64,000 bases of DNA from Hymenobacter terricola (GTDB lineage: Bacteria > Bacteroidota > Bacteroidia > Cytophagales > Hymenobacteraceae), in contig NZ_JAGEMO020000042.1 in assembly GCF_017921975.2 (NCBI RefSeq), forward strand, positions 1 through 64,000, read 5' to 3'. The notes below the pieces were generated by a model. That model was not told the origin of the DNA and ran no database searches. It saw only the letters and a list, made by a program, of their open reading frames with translations. The position numbers and the translations under genes were made by a program. Of this stretch, positions 44,603 through 54,381 are shown piece by piece (positions within the stretch are counted from its first letter, which is position 1; each line of letters begins with the position of its first letter).

Positions 44603-45907
44603 CTAATTGCCGGGGCCGGCAATCACAATTTGCATGGCTTCCGGCGTCAGATACTGCTGGGCCAAATCGCGCAGCGTCTCGGCGGTGGCGGCTTCGGTTT
44701 GCTGCACAAAGTCGGGGTAGTAATTGGCGGGTAACCCCATAAAAATGAGATTTTTGTATTTGTCGCACTGCTCAAAAACGGTGGACAGCTCGTTGGCAAA
44801 TTTGCCCAGAATGTAGTTTTTCACCGTTGCCAGCTCTTCGGCCGGAATCAGCTCTTCCTGCAGGCGGCGCAGCTCCATCTGAATTTCGCTCACCGCGAAA
44901 TCCGCGCTTTCGCCTTTCACATCGGTGCCGATAACGAAGGAGGTGCCGTGCTCACGCGGGGCCACGCTCGCGTGAATGCCGTAGGTCAGGCCTTTATCCT
45001 CGCGGATGTTCCGCATCAGGCGCGAGCCAAAATACCCGCCCAGCACATTCACCAGCAGTTTCAGGTGGTGGGTTTCGGGATGGGTAGGGGCGGGCCAGGG
45101 GCGGCCCATCCGGATGGACGACTGCAAGCTGCTGGCCATGGCCACGCGGGCGGGTACGGACGTGGTGGCCGCATCGACCCGGGCAGCAGCGACAGCAGTT
45201 GAGGCCGCAAGGCCGTTGCCAGCCGGAACTCCGCTGAACGCCTGGGCTACTAAATCCTGGTCGGCGGCCACATCACCGCAGAGAAATACTTCGGCGTTGC
45301 CAAACGAGTACACGGCCTGGTGGAAGGCCTGCGCCTCGGCCGCCGTGATGGCTTGGTAAGCAGCGCTGTCGAAAGGCCGGCCGTACGCCGTCTCAGCCCC
45401 AAACAGCAATTCGTTGAACCGTTCGGAGGCCAGAAAGCCGGCCTTCTGCCGTTCTACGCGCACATTCTGGATGGTGCGGGTTTTCAGCTGCTCCAGTTCG
45501 GCAGCCGGAAAAGCCGGGTTGGTGAGCACATCCGTCACCAGCGGCAGCAGCGTGGGCAGGTGCCGGGTGAGGCAGTAGAGCGTGAGCGTGGAGCGGTCGA
45601 AACCGGCGTCGCACTCCAGTGAGGCGCCGTAGAACGCCACGGCATCGGCAATTTGGCGGGCGGTGCGGGTGGTGGTGCCTTCCAGCAGCATCCGGGCCGT
45701 GATGGATGCCTGGCCGGGGCGGGTTTCGGCCACTTTGCCGGCCCGGAACACCACTTGCAGCCGCACCACGGGCTGGGCATCGTTGGCCAGCACGTGCAGG
45801 CGGGCGCCACCGGGCAATACATGAACGTCGGCCGCGGGCAGCGTAACGCGGGCCAGCGGCTGAACGGGAGGAGCGACGGTACGGTCGAGCATTGTTGTTG
45901 AGTTCAT
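44603..45907 (-). CDS. M16-family metallopeptidase-like protein lacking the HxxEH motif
   Basis: The 434-residue protein has the two-domain fold of M16 (pitrilysin) proteins: AASITARMLLEGTTTRTA where active members have H-x-x-E-H, then the second domain ending LLVNVLGGYFGSRLMRNIREDKGLTYG with the R-x-x-G-x-x-Y-like signature. The zinc-binding residues are missing, so it is the non-catalytic partner type. Such subunits normally sit beside an active M16 gene, but none is in the window. An alternative start is ATG at 45922. Confidence 0.8.
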   Translation of the reverse strand: MNSTTMLDRTVAPPVQPLARVTLPAADVHVLPGGARLHVLANDAQPVVRLQVVFRAGKVAETRPGQASITARMLLEGTTTRTARQIADAVAFYGASLECDAGFDRSTLTLYCLTRHLPTLLPLVTDVLTNPAFPAAELEQLKTRTIQNVRVERQKAGFLASERFNELLFGAETAYGRPFDSAAYQAITAAEAQAFHQAVYSFGNAEVFLCGDVAADQDLVAQAFSGVPAGNGLAASTAVAAARVDAATTSVPARVAMASSLQSSIRMGRPWPAPTHPETHHLKLLVNVLGGYFGSRLMRNIREDKGLTYGIHASVAPREHGTSFVIGTDVKGESADFAVSEIQMELRRLQEELIPAEELATVKNYILGKFANELSTVFEQCDKYKNLIFMGLPANYYPDFVQQTEAATAETLRDLAQQYLTPEAMQIVIAGPGN

Positions 45908-45960
45908 AATTACTGGATGCATTGCCGGGGATGGGAAGGCGATGATGTAAACAAAAAGAA

Positions 45961-45988
45961 CGTCATGCCGGACACCCCCGGCATGACG
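45961..45988. repeat. Dispersed palindrome, short copy F
   Basis: Perfect 11-bp arms (45961-45971 and 45978-45988) with a 6-base loop. The arm CGTCATGCCGG is the outer tip of the family arm, shortened as in copy C. It lies between PorV and the M16 gene. Confidence 0.65.
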
Positions 45989-46029
45989 CTCTTCAGGTCA
46001 ATACATTAGCACATTAACCAATCAGCAAA

Positions 46030-47253
46030 TTAATTCGAGGGCGCGTCGCCGCTGGTGCCACCGGCGCCGTTCTCGTCAAACGCCTCGGAGAGCTTGTTTA
46101 GGTTAAAGTGCAGCGATACGCGAATGGTTTGGGCCAGGGGATTGGCCTGGTTGTTATCGCCGGTGGGCACCAGGTAAGTCCCGTCGATGCCGAATACCTG
46201 GTAGCGGATGCCCAGGCCCAGGCTCACGTACTGGCGGCCGCCTTTGTCGGCAGCTTCGTAGAAGTACCCGCCCCGCGCATACAGCAGGTCGTTGTAGTTG
46301 TACTCCAAACCAGTCGACAGGTTGATTTCGCGCAGCTCTTCCTTGAAGCCGCCGGGGGCATCGCTAAACGAAGAGAACAGGGCACCGACGATGTTTTGCT
46401 TGTTGCGGTCGACGTTAATTTGCTTGATGCGCGGGTCGCTGGACGGCACGCCGTCCTCGTAGTACGGCGAGGGCACCAGCAGCTTGGTTGCATCGAACAC
46501 CAGCGTGATTTTATTGTACTGGTCAATCTCGCGGGTAAGGGCCGTGCCCAGCTTCAGGCTGGTGGGCAGGAAGCTGGGGTTGGTGGGGTCGGAGTAGGTG
46601 ATTTTGTTGCCGATGTTGGCAATGGAAGCACCGAACGCCAGGTTGTACAACCCGGTGCCGATGGTGGCATCCTTGGAATAATAGGCTCCGATATCAACGG
46701 CGGCGGCGTTGCCGGGCTGCGCATCGTTGCCGCTGTAGGCCCCCACCAGGTTGGAGCGGATGTAGCGCGCCGAAATGCCCAGGCCGAAGTTGTCGGTGAG
46801 CTGCTGGCCGTAGGAAACCGACAAGGCATACTCCTTCGGGTTGAAGGAGCCGGCCGGCAGGTTGGTGCCGGTGCGGTAGTCAATCTGGCCCAAATCGAAA
46901 TACATGAGCGAGGCCCCCAACGCCGAGCGTTTGCCAATCTTGGCGTAGCCCGAGAGGTACGACAGGCTCATGTCGTCGGTGATGTTGCGCAGCCACGGCG
47001 AATACGAAGCCGAAACAGCATACTTATACGGCACAAAGCCGAGCTTGCCGGCATTGAAAAAAGCCCCATTGGCATCGGGTGAAGTGGCCACTCCTGCTTC
47101 GCCCAACGACGAGGCGCGCGCATCGGGGCTAAGGGTGAGGATGGGCACGGCCGTGGTGATGGTGTGGGGGCTGACCTGGGCCTGGGCCGTGCCCACCAAG
47201 GCCAACAAGCCGGTGGACAGCGCCAGGCGCGAACGGGAAAAGAGGGGCTGCAT
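46030..47253 (-). CDS. porV: Type IX secretion outer-membrane protein PorV
   Basis: The 407-residue protein has a signal peptide (ending GTAQAQ) and a barrel like FadL-type proteins: ILTLSPDARASSLGEAGVATSPDANGAFFN at the start and a final strand IRVSLHFNLNKL. PorV is the shuttle that brings T9SS cargo from the translocon to the PorU sortase. The ATG at 47251-47253 is chosen because a signal peptide follows. It is 50 bases downstream of porU, a standard pair in Bacteroidota. Confidence 0.92.
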   Translation of the reverse strand: MQPLFSRSRLALSTGLLALVGTAQAQVSPHTITTAVPILTLSPDARASSLGEAGVATSPDANGAFFNAGKLGFVPYKYAVSASYSPWLRNITDDMSLSYLSGYAKIGKRSALGASLMYFDLGQIDYRTGTNLPAGSFNPKEYALSVSYGQQLTDNFGLGISARYIRSNLVGAYSGNDAQPGNAAAVDIGAYYSKDATIGTGLYNLAFGASIANIGNKITYSDPTNPSFLPTSLKLGTALTREIDQYNKITLVFDATKLLVPSPYYEDGVPSSDPRIKQINVDRNKQNIVGALFSSFSDAPGGFKEELREINLSTGLEYNYNDLLYARGGYFYEAADKGGRQYVSLGLGIRYQVFGIDGTYLVPTGDNNQANPLAQTIRVSLHFNLNKLSEAFDENGAGGTSGDAPSN

Positions 47254-47302
47254 AGAAGGGGAAAAGGAGGCCTTACGCGGCCCGGGCGCAAATAAAAGCG
47301 GA

Positions 47303-50300
47303 TTAATTGAGGATGACGAGTTTTTCGTACTTCGAAGCTGTCGAGCCGTTGTGCTCCGACCGCACACTCAGGCGGTACACGTACACGCCGCGGGCCAGCT
47401 GGTCATTGTAGTCGTCGCGGCCATTCCAGGTGATGCTGTGCTGGTGCGCATCGGTGCTGGCCACCACGGCGGAAAGGGTGCGCACCAAATGGCCCGACAC
47501 AGTAAAAATCTGGACCTGCACGTCGAGATTATCGGGTTCGCCATCGGCCTGGTTGTGGTCGAAGAAGAACGTAGTTGAGTTAGCAAACGGATTGGGGTAG
47601 TTCAGCACGTGGTCGAGGGCCAGCTTTTCGTCATGGGCCACCACAAACTGGATTTCCTTTTCCGCCGAGTTGTTATACGTATCCCAGGCTTTGAGGCGTA
47701 TCGAATGGGCGCCGGTGGCCAGGTCTTTGAACAAGTTGTTTACTTTCCCGGAGCGGAAGTTGCCCACGTTCGATACGTAGCTTTCGTTCAGCACAATCAG
47801 CTTGTTCGGGTCGTTGTCGAGTATGGCCGTGATGTCGTGGCCAATGCCGGCGCCGGTCGTGTTGATGCCGCTGGAATCGCTAAGCTGCGCCAGCAGAGTG
47901 GTGTTCTGCCCCGTCAGGCCCCCGAAGGCAAACGACAGGTCGTCCATAAACAGCCGGATGTCCGGCGGGGTAGTATCGGCATCCGGGTGCGGATTGGCAC
48001 CACCCACTTTTTTCAGCTGGTATCCGTTGGCGTCGATGCTATGGGTAGCATCGGACGCGTACAGGCTGATTTTGCCCAGCCCAAGGCTGTAATTGATGTC
48101 CTTGGGCACCACGAAGGTGAGATTGAACTGCCCGGCGACCACATCGGCCTGCCCGCCATAAATCACGTTTTCCTGCACCACCACCGGCCGCGGCGAGTCG
48201 GGCAACGTCGGGTCATTCCTATCGGGCGACTCGTCGCCGAGCGTCATCACGGTAGTGGGCTTGTCGTAAATCGTTACCTGAGCCCGGCCGGTAAAGGAGG
48301 AGTTCAGGGCGCCATTGTTCAGCAACTTGCCGTGCAGGCGAATGCGCGAGAGTGCTTGCAGGGTATCGGCCGTAACCCAAGCCCCGGCCCGGCGCTGCCG
48401 GACGCTGTCCAGTACCACAGTTTGCTTGGGGTAAGCCAGGGTCATGCTCGGGTCGGCCAGCAGGGTGTAGTTGCGGTTGTTGATATCGGAGCCCCCGCCG
48501 GGCCCGGGGTAGTCGTTTTTGCTCAGCATTACCACGGTGCCGATGCTGGGCATTTTGCCATTAATTGGCCGCAGTACGCGGTTGATGTAGGCGCGGTTCA
48601 GGTAGGCGTTCTGGCCGGCGTCCACCACGCGGGTGGTGGTGAAGAGGCCCACCGCGCCGCCCGTGGCGTTATCCGTCAGCGCCTGCTCACCGGCCGAGGT
48701 AAAGTCGGGGTTATCGTAGGTGCTGAAATCGCAGGTGCCGGTGGTGAAGAACGTCAGGTTGGTGGGGTTGCGCAAAGCCAGAACAGAAGCGTTGGTCAGA
48801 ATTTGCTCGTCGGTCCAGCCCTTGGGGCCACCGTGTCCCAGGTAGTTAACAATCAGGGAACCCTGCTCTACCGATTGGTCGATGGCGCGGTTGGTTTCGG
48901 GCGAGCGCTGGCCCGCCGATACCGACAGCTGCGGGTTGAGGTCCAGGTACACTTTGTGCACGTTGTACACCGGGTTGTTGGTCTGGATGGCCTGGGCCAC
49001 AATTTCTGAGCCCTGGCCCACAAATAGGTCGCCGTTGCCATCGTCGGATACGAGCGTAATGCGGTTGCGCCACTTGCCGTAAGCCGCGGTGGCATCGTAG
49101 CCAATGATTTTATCTACCACCTGGCGGGCTTGGTCGGCATTGGTGCGCTGGCCCTTGGGGGCCCGCACCGGCAGGCGGCCCACCCCGATGTCCAGCAGCT
49201 CGTTAGAACCACCTTGCTCGCTCCACTCGCCTTCGTTATCGTCGAGCAAGGCGTAATAATCGTCCGAAGAATAGCTGGCACCGCCATAAAAGGGCGCCAG
49301 CGATTCCCGCGACTCATAGGTAGGCACGTAGTTCTGGTTGAACGCGTCAAAGTCCGCGTCGTTCTTGAACGGCACCCGGTCGCGCCACCACGAGGGCTCC
49401 GCGGTTTTGTCGTTGTACGGGTCCGATTTGTAGTCAAACGATGCGTCGCCGAACAGCAGCAGCTGCATTTGCCGGCCCGCCGGGGCCAGGTCGTACAGCT
49501 GCTTCATAAAGTCGCGGATGGCCGTCACGTCCTGCCCACCCGAACCGTATTCGTTGTATACCTGAGCCGTAGTCACCACGGCCACGCGCATATTGTCGTG
49601 GCTGATGCGATGGCTGGCCAGGCGCATTGCCTGCCCGTAGAACGCCGGATAAGTCACGATAACCAAATCGACCAGGGCATTAGGCGTGGTATTCATGGCG
49701 TGCAGGTCCTGGTTCTCAACCTTGCCAAAGGCGCGGGGCGTACCGAAGGTGCCGCCCGGCACCAGGGCCACGAATTCACGCAGAGAATCGGAGTGCGCCA
49801 CGAAGCTGCCGGTTGCAACATCAAAAGACATGGCCTTAGCCTGACGGGGATTAGTTACTTCCCACACCACCAAGCCGCTAGGAGGTGAGCCTACCACATA
49901 GCGGTTCATCGCGGAGGCGGGCCCAATGTTGGTCAGCGAACGAAACTCCAGTTGCGACCCGCTCAGCTTTATCGTGCGTTCGGCATTGATATCCAGGTAA
50001 TCTAAGTAGGCGCTGGAGTTGGGGTCCCCGCTAGTATAAGTCAGGCCCACGCGCAGTTCGGTACCGGGGGTGGCGAGGGTCAGCTGCTTGGTGTCGACGT
50101 TTCCGGTGGCAATGGGCCCGAAATCATAGTTGGCCCGGGCATTTAGGCCCTGTGAGCCCAAGGCATTGCCATTCAATGTAAGCTGGAAAGTGCTGGCTGT
50201 GGCCGAATTAGCTATCAATGACGACGTGACGCGCACCTGGCTGCCGGCCACCAAATCGGGAATGCCGCTGAAAGCAAAGTCCTGCTGCCCCCCGGTGCGG

Positions 50301-51316
50301 AAGCCTTCGCCCACCCAGTTGCGGCCCGAGTGCATGAGGTTGGTCAGGTCGTGTTCGTGAAAGTCGCGGTAGGTGAACGTGGTAATGTTGGGCGTGCCGG
50401 CCGGCGCAGTCAGCGCGGCCGCCGTGGGCACCCGCCGCCCGGCCGTGCCATTCACACTCACAAAATAGTAAGTCGTATCCGAGTAAATGTTGTTGCGGTG
50501 CCGAAACTGGCCGCCCTGCATTTCCCAGGTGTGCGCGCCGGGCGAATAGAACAGGAAGTATTCGTTGTCGTCGAATACGGCGTCGTTGTTGCTGCTCACA
50601 AACAGCACGTTGTTTTCGGCCAGGTCGTCGGGGCGGTACACGCTGTTGGCCTGGGGCAGCACGCCCATCGAGTTGCCGTAGACGTGCAGGTTGTTGGGAT
50701 TAATGGTTGCCGGGTTGAGACCCATGTTGCGCAACGTGGCTTTGTCGAGCTTGTAAACGCCGCTTTCGGCCACGCCCATCTTGTACCAGTCGCCGGTGCG
50801 CAGCACCGAATGCGGCAGGTGGGTGCGGGAGGTGGCCGTGCTGCGCGCGGTCGCACCGCCGCCCGGCGTGTAGTTGTAATCGAACGACATCAACCGCTCG
50901 GGCTGGCCGGTTTGCGGGTTGCGGCGGATGGGGCGCAGGCTCAGGTGCGTCACCAGCTGCTTCATCTCGGTGCCCGTCACCAGCTGGGGCTCGGGGCCGG
51001 CCGGCAGCTTGCTGGTATTGAACATCCTGGCATCGGCCGCCGAAAAGGCCTCGTACACCATATTGGCCAATTCACCCTGGCTCACGCCGCCCTGCAGCCG
51101 CAGGCTGAACCATCCCACCTGGTCGTCCACCACCTGGCGGGCTTCGCTGAAAGTGGGCACCCTTTGCTTGCGGGAGCCCTTGGTGGGCACTTCAGCATAA
51201 CCGCCCCAGGTGATGGTGCCGTGGGCCGTGGCCGGCCCGCCCCCCTGGGCCCGGGCCGGCACCCCAGCTCCCACTATTAACCCCGCGAACGCAATGAAGA
51301 GAAAAAAAGGACGCAT
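47303..51316 (-). CDS. porU: Type IX secretion sortase PorU
   Basis: The 1337-residue protein has a signal peptide (ending GVPARAQ), an N-terminal domain, and a gingipain-like C25 peptidase with catalytic His828 in NYLGHGG and Cys862 in TTGTCDF, followed by GGAVGLFTTTRVVD. The C-terminal end is a type IX sorting domain (LNYPNPFANSTTF, GVYVYRLSV). PorU cleaves the sorting domain of cargo and attaches cargo to A-LPS on the cell surface. With PorV it would process proteins such as the serine hydrolase at 20710. Confidence 0.95.
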   Translation of the reverse strand: MRPFFLFIAFAGLIVGAGVPARAQGGGPATAHGTITWGGYAEVPTKGSRKQRVPTFSEARQVVDDQVGWFSLRLQGGVSQGELANMVYEAFSAADARMFNTSKLPAGPEPQLVTGTEMKQLVTHLSLRPIRRNPQTGQPERLMSFDYNYTPGGGATARSTATSRTHLPHSVLRTGDWYKMGVAESGVYKLDKATLRNMGLNPATINPNNLHVYGNSMGVLPQANSVYRPDDLAENNVLFVSSNNDAVFDDNEYFLFYSPGAHTWEMQGGQFRHRNNIYSDTTYYFVSVNGTAGRRVPTAAALTAPAGTPNITTFTYRDFHEHDLTNLMHSGRNWVGEGFRTGGQQDFAFSGIPDLVAGSQVRVTSSLIANSATASTFQLTLNGNALGSQGLNARANYDFGPIATGNVDTKQLTLATPGTELRVGLTYTSGDPNSSAYLDYLDINAERTIKLSGSQLEFRSLTNIGPASAMNRYVVGSPPSGLVVWEVTNPRQAKAMSFDVATGSFVAHSDSLREFVALVPGGTFGTPRAFGKVENQDLHAMNTTPNALVDLVIVTYPAFYGQAMRLASHRISHDNMRVAVVTTAQVYNEYGSGGQDVTAIRDFMKQLYDLAPAGRQMQLLLFGDASFDYKSDPYNDKTAEPSWWRDRVPFKNDADFDAFNQNYVPTYESRESLAPFYGGASYSSDDYYALLDDNEGEWSEQGGSNELLDIGVGRLPVRAPKGQRTNADQARQVVDKIIGYDATAAYGKWRNRITLVSDDGNGDLFVGQGSEIVAQAIQTNNPVYNVHKVYLDLNPQLSVSAGQRSPETNRAIDQSVEQGSLIVNYLGHGGPKGWTDEQILTNASVLALRNPTNLTFFTTGTCDFSTYDNPDFTSAGEQALTDNATGGAVGLFTTTRVVDAGQNAYLNRAYINRVLRPINGKMPSIGTVVMLSKNDYPGPGGGSDINNRNYTLLADPSMTLAYPKQTVVLDSVRQRRAGAWVTADTLQALSRIRLHGKLLNNGALNSSFTGRAQVTIYDKPTTVMTLGDESPDRNDPTLPDSPRPVVVQENVIYGGQADVVAGQFNLTFVVPKDINYSLGLGKISLYASDATHSIDANGYQLKKVGGANPHPDADTTPPDIRLFMDDLSFAFGGLTGQNTTLLAQLSDSSGINTTGAGIGHDITAILDNDPNKLIVLNESYVSNVGNFRSGKVNNLFKDLATGAHSIRLKAWDTYNNSAEKEIQFVVAHDEKLALDHVLNYPNPFANSTTFFFDHNQADGEPDNLDVQVQIFTVSGHLVRTLSAVVASTDAHQHSITWNGRDDYNDQLARGVYVYRLSVRSEHNGSTASKYEKLVILN

Positions 51317-51462
51317 ACACGTTATGTTTTGGGCACCTAGTTTTTACTTTGCGAAACGCCACACGGTGGTTCCGCAACAGCACCGTCGAGCATCAGGTTC
51401 ACCCGATAGTGCCTTCTTAACAACCAAATAATCTATTTATTGTAGCTGTTGCAACGAATCTA

Positions 51463-52197
51463 TTACCGGGCCGCCGTCTTTGGCACCGACAGCAGTACGT
51501 AGAGCAGCACCACGAGCGGCACCGCAGTGGCTCGCAGCGCTAGCAATAATCCTGCCGCCAGCAACAAAAACAGGAAGCGCCGCCGATTATCCGCCCAGCG
51601 CAAGGTCTTAAATTTCAAGGCAAACAACGGTAATTCGGCCACCAGCAGTCCTGACAACAGCGCCGTGAGGGCCACTAAAAACCAGGGATTTAGAATAACA
51701 TCCTTCAGCCCAAACTGGTCGTGCGCCAGAATGAGCGGCAGCGAGGCTACCACCAGCGTGCAGGCCGGGGTGGGCAGACCGATAAAGGAAGTCGTCTGCC
51801 GGGTATCGTTGTTAAACTTGGCCAGCCGCAGGGCCGAGAAAATGGTAACTAGGAAGGCCAGGAACGGTGCATAATGCGCCACGGCCGGCCACTCCATACT
51901 GATAGATGGCGGCCAACTGCTGCCCGCCCCGAGCAATCCCACTTGCAGTAGCTTGAACAGGATGGCTCCCGGCACCACGCCAAACGAAACCATGTCGGCC
52001 AGCGAGTCCAGGTCTTTGCCAATGGCCGATGATACGCGCAGCGCCCGCGCCAACAGGCCGTCGAAAAAATCAGCTACGGCCGCAGCACCGACGAAATAGG
52101 CCCCCATCGTAAGGTCGCCGTTGAAAATGGCCGTCAGTGCGAAGCAACCAAATAATAGGTTGAGGCAGGTAACGGCGTTAGGCAGGTGTCGTTTCAA
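51463..52197 (-). CDS. pssA: CDP-diacylglycerol-serine O-phosphatidyltransferase
   Basis: The 244-residue membrane enzyme has the CDP-alcohol phosphotransferase signature D-F-x-D-G-x-x-A-R-x-x-x-x-x-S-x-x-G-x-D-x-D-S-L-A-D (about residues 43-68) and several helices. It makes phosphatidylserine, precursor of phosphatidylethanolamine, the main Bacteroidota phospholipid. The start is TTG (52195-52197); no ATG fits. It is not coupled to porU, which lies 146 bases away. Confidence 0.88.
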   Translation of the reverse strand: MKRHLPNAVTCLNLLFGCFALTAIFNGDLTMGAYFVGAAAVADFFDGLLARALRVSSAIGKDLDSLADMVSFGVVPGAILFKLLQVGLLGAGSSWPPSISMEWPAVAHYAPFLAFLVTIFSALRLAKFNNDTRQTTSFIGLPTPACTLVVASLPLILAHDQFGLKDVILNPWFLVALTALLSGLLVAELPLFALKFKTLRWADNRRRFLFLLLAAGLLLALRATAVPLVVLLYVLLSVPKTAAR

Positions 52198-52205
52198 ATG
52201 GGAAA

Positions 52206-52307
52206 GAGGAATGAGGAATGAGGAATGAGGAATATTTTCAATGAACAGCGAGGCATTGAGAACGGGATACCACCCAATTCTTCATTCCTCATTCTTCATT
52301 CTTAATT
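52206..52307. repeat. GAGGAAT heptad hairpin, copy 1
   Basis: Four exact GAGGAAT units (52206-52233) face a complementary arm of ATTCYTC-like units at about 52276-52307, with a 42-base loop. The right arm runs into the stop codon of the MBL gene at 52302-52304. Copy 2 is at 62028-62108. Confidence 0.8.
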
Positions 52308-52943
52308 CAAAAACGGGTTGCCGCGCCGCTCCTCCCCTATCGTGGTGGCGGGGCCGTGGCCGGGGTACACCACCGTGGCGTCGGGCAGGTTCAGCAGCTC
52401 GGTTTCGATGCTGTGCAAGAGCTCGGCATGGTTGCCGCCCGGCAAATCCGTCCGGCCGATGCTGCGCTGAAACAGCACGTCGCCCCCGATAACGGTGGCC
52501 GTGGGCGCGTGGTAAAACACGACGTGGCCCGGCGCGTGGCCCGGCGTGAAGCGCACTTCCAGCCCGGTTTCGCCAAAAATCACGGGCTGGCCGGCCACCA
52601 GCTCGCCGGTGGGCTCGGCCGGCTGGTACTCCGGAAAGCCGTAGTTGGCCGCGTAGGTGGGCACGGCGCGCAGGGTGGGCAAGTCCAGCCGGTGCAGCAG
52701 AAACGGGGTGCCGGGCCAGGTGGTGAGCACAAACTGGTTGCCGAGAACGTGGTCGATGTGCGCGTGGGTATTGAGCAGCAGCGCTACGTGCAGGTCATTG
52801 GCAGTGATGTACTCCCGCAGCGCCTGCTGCTCGGCCGGCGCGTAGCAGCCGGGGTCCACGATGGCGCACTGCCGGGTGGCCTCGTCAATCAGCAGGTAGG
52901 TATTTTCAGAAAAAGCATTGAACGTGAAACCGGCGACCGTCAT
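52302..52943 (-). CDS. MBL-fold metallohydrolase (glyoxalase II-like)
   Basis: The 213-residue protein has the zinc site THAHIDHVLG (about residues 59-68), FTPGHAPGHVVFY with the next His, and a late VYPGHGPATTIGEE ligand region. It resembles small hydrolases of thioesters such as YcbL/GloB2. The fold is complete and probably functional in the cytoplasm. It is 105 bases from pssA with a heptad repeat in the gap. Confidence 0.9.
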   Translation of the reverse strand: MTVAGFTFNAFSENTYLLIDEATRQCAIVDPGCYAPAEQQALREYITANDLHVALLLNTHAHIDHVLGNQFVLTTWPGTPFLLHRLDLPTLRAVPTYAANYGFPEYQPAEPTGELVAGQPVIFGETGLEVRFTPGHAPGHVVFYHAPTATVIGGDVLFQRSIGRTDLPGGNHAELLHSIETELLNLPDATVVYPGHGPATTIGEERRGNPFLN

Positions 52944-53113
52944 ACAAAACAGGGTATCTGATGCAATGCGGAAAGGTACGACGCGGTGGGTAATGAGGAA
53001 TTGAGAACAAAAACCAAGCTTCTGCCAACTTCGGATATTTATAAATAATATTTATTCATTATTAACCCTTAAATTCCTTAGCAAGCGCGGCGATATTCCT
53101 TACCTTGCCGGCC

Positions 53114-54190
53114 ATGACGGACTGTGATTTTCTGGTGGTGGGCCACGGCATTGCGGGCGCTACCCTGGCTTATGTATTGCGCCAGCGGGGGCACCAGGTA
53201 ATGGTGTACGACCCCGGCCAGGAGAACTCGGCCTCGAATGTAGCCGCCGGCCTCATGAATCCGGTGGCCGGCAAGCGCTTCGCCCTCACCTGGCGCGCGG
53301 CCGACCTGCTGCCGTTCGCTGCCACGTTTTATCGGGAGCTGGAGCAGCGCTTCGGCCAGCCGTTTTTTACCGAAACGCCCATTCTGAAATTATTTGGCTC
53401 GCTTGAAGAGCAGAATGCCGTGCTGACCCGCAGCGCCGACCAGCCCTGGGGCGATTTTGTGGCCGGCCTCGTGACCAGCGACCCCGGCCTGCCGGGCGTG
53501 AACGGGCCGTTTGGGGGCGCGTGGCTACGGCACGGCGGGCACCTGGCCGTGCGCACGCTGCTGGCCGCCCTGGCCGCCGAAGGCACCCGCGACGGCTGGC
53601 TGCGGCGCGAAACTTTTGACTGGACCCGCCTGGCTACCAGCGCAGCGGGCGCGACTTACGCGGGGCGGGTGCGAGCGCGCCACGTCATCTGCTGCGAAGG
53701 TGCGGCGGCCGTGCGCAACCCATACTTCGGCTGGCTGCCCCTCACCCCCAACCAAGGCGAGGTGCTGGACGTGGATTGTGCCGATTTGAGCACGGCGCAG
53801 GTCCTCAATCGGGGCGCCTACGTGGTGCCGGTGGGGCCGGGCAAATTTCGGGTGGGGGCAACGTACCGGTGGCCGCCTTTTTCGGAGGTGCCCACGGCGG
53901 TGGGGCGCGAAGAGCTGGCGGCCCGCCTCACCATTATTACCGACCTGCCGTTTACTGTGACGGGGCAGCGGGCGGGCGTGCGGCCCGCCGTGCGCGACCG
54001 CCGGCCGCTGCTGGGCCCGCACCCCACCGTGCCTTCGTTAAGCTTTTGCGGCGGCTACGGCTCCAAGGGCGTGATGCTGGCCCCGCGCCTGGCCACGCTG
54101 CTGGCCGACTGGCTGGACGGGCACGGCGAAATATGGCCGGATGTGAGCCTGCAGCGCTACAACACCTTGCGCCCGGCCAGCGTAATTTGA
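53114..54190 (+). CDS. FAD-dependent oxidoreductase (DAO family)
   Basis: The 358-residue protein has the dinucleotide motif FLVVGHGIAGATLAYVLRQRG (about residues 6-26) and AAGLMNPVAGKRFALTWR, then a C-terminal GYGSKGVMLAPRLATLLADW FAD-contact stretch. It resembles glycine or D-amino-acid oxidase-like enzymes. The substrate is unknown. ATG at 53114 is used; the region before it is AT-rich and may hold the promoter. Confidence 0.85.
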   Translation: MTDCDFLVVGHGIAGATLAYVLRQRGHQVMVYDPGQENSASNVAAGLMNPVAGKRFALTWRAADLLPFAATFYRELEQRFGQPFFTETPILKLFGSLEEQNAVLTRSADQPWGDFVAGLVTSDPGLPGVNGPFGGAWLRHGGHLAVRTLLAALAAEGTRDGWLRRETFDWTRLATSAAGATYAGRVRARHVICCEGAAAVRNPYFGWLPLTPNQGEVLDVDCADLSTAQVLNRGAYVVPVGPGKFRVGATYRWPPFSEVPTAVGREELAARLTIITDLPFTVTGQRAGVRPAVRDRRPLLGPHPTVPSLSFCGGYGSKGVMLAPRLATLLADWLDGHGEIWPDVSLQRYNTLRPASVI

Positions 54191-54381
54191 GTACTATTAA
54201 AACCGGGGCCGTCGTTACCGTTGTTTCGTTTACCTGATTTGTTAAGCGCGGCACTGCAACAATTTCGCATTAACCACCTTTACCTTGACACGCACCGGCG
54301 GCCGAAAAGCCCTTGGTGAGTCCCCACAAATTTTTTAGCGCTTCGGCGGATTTATTTTCGCATTTGCTCGTTGCTCCTCCT

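Noticed and set aside
47609-49009. 466-codon frame antisense to porU
   Set aside because: porU has its catalytic His and Cys on the other strand at exactly this place.
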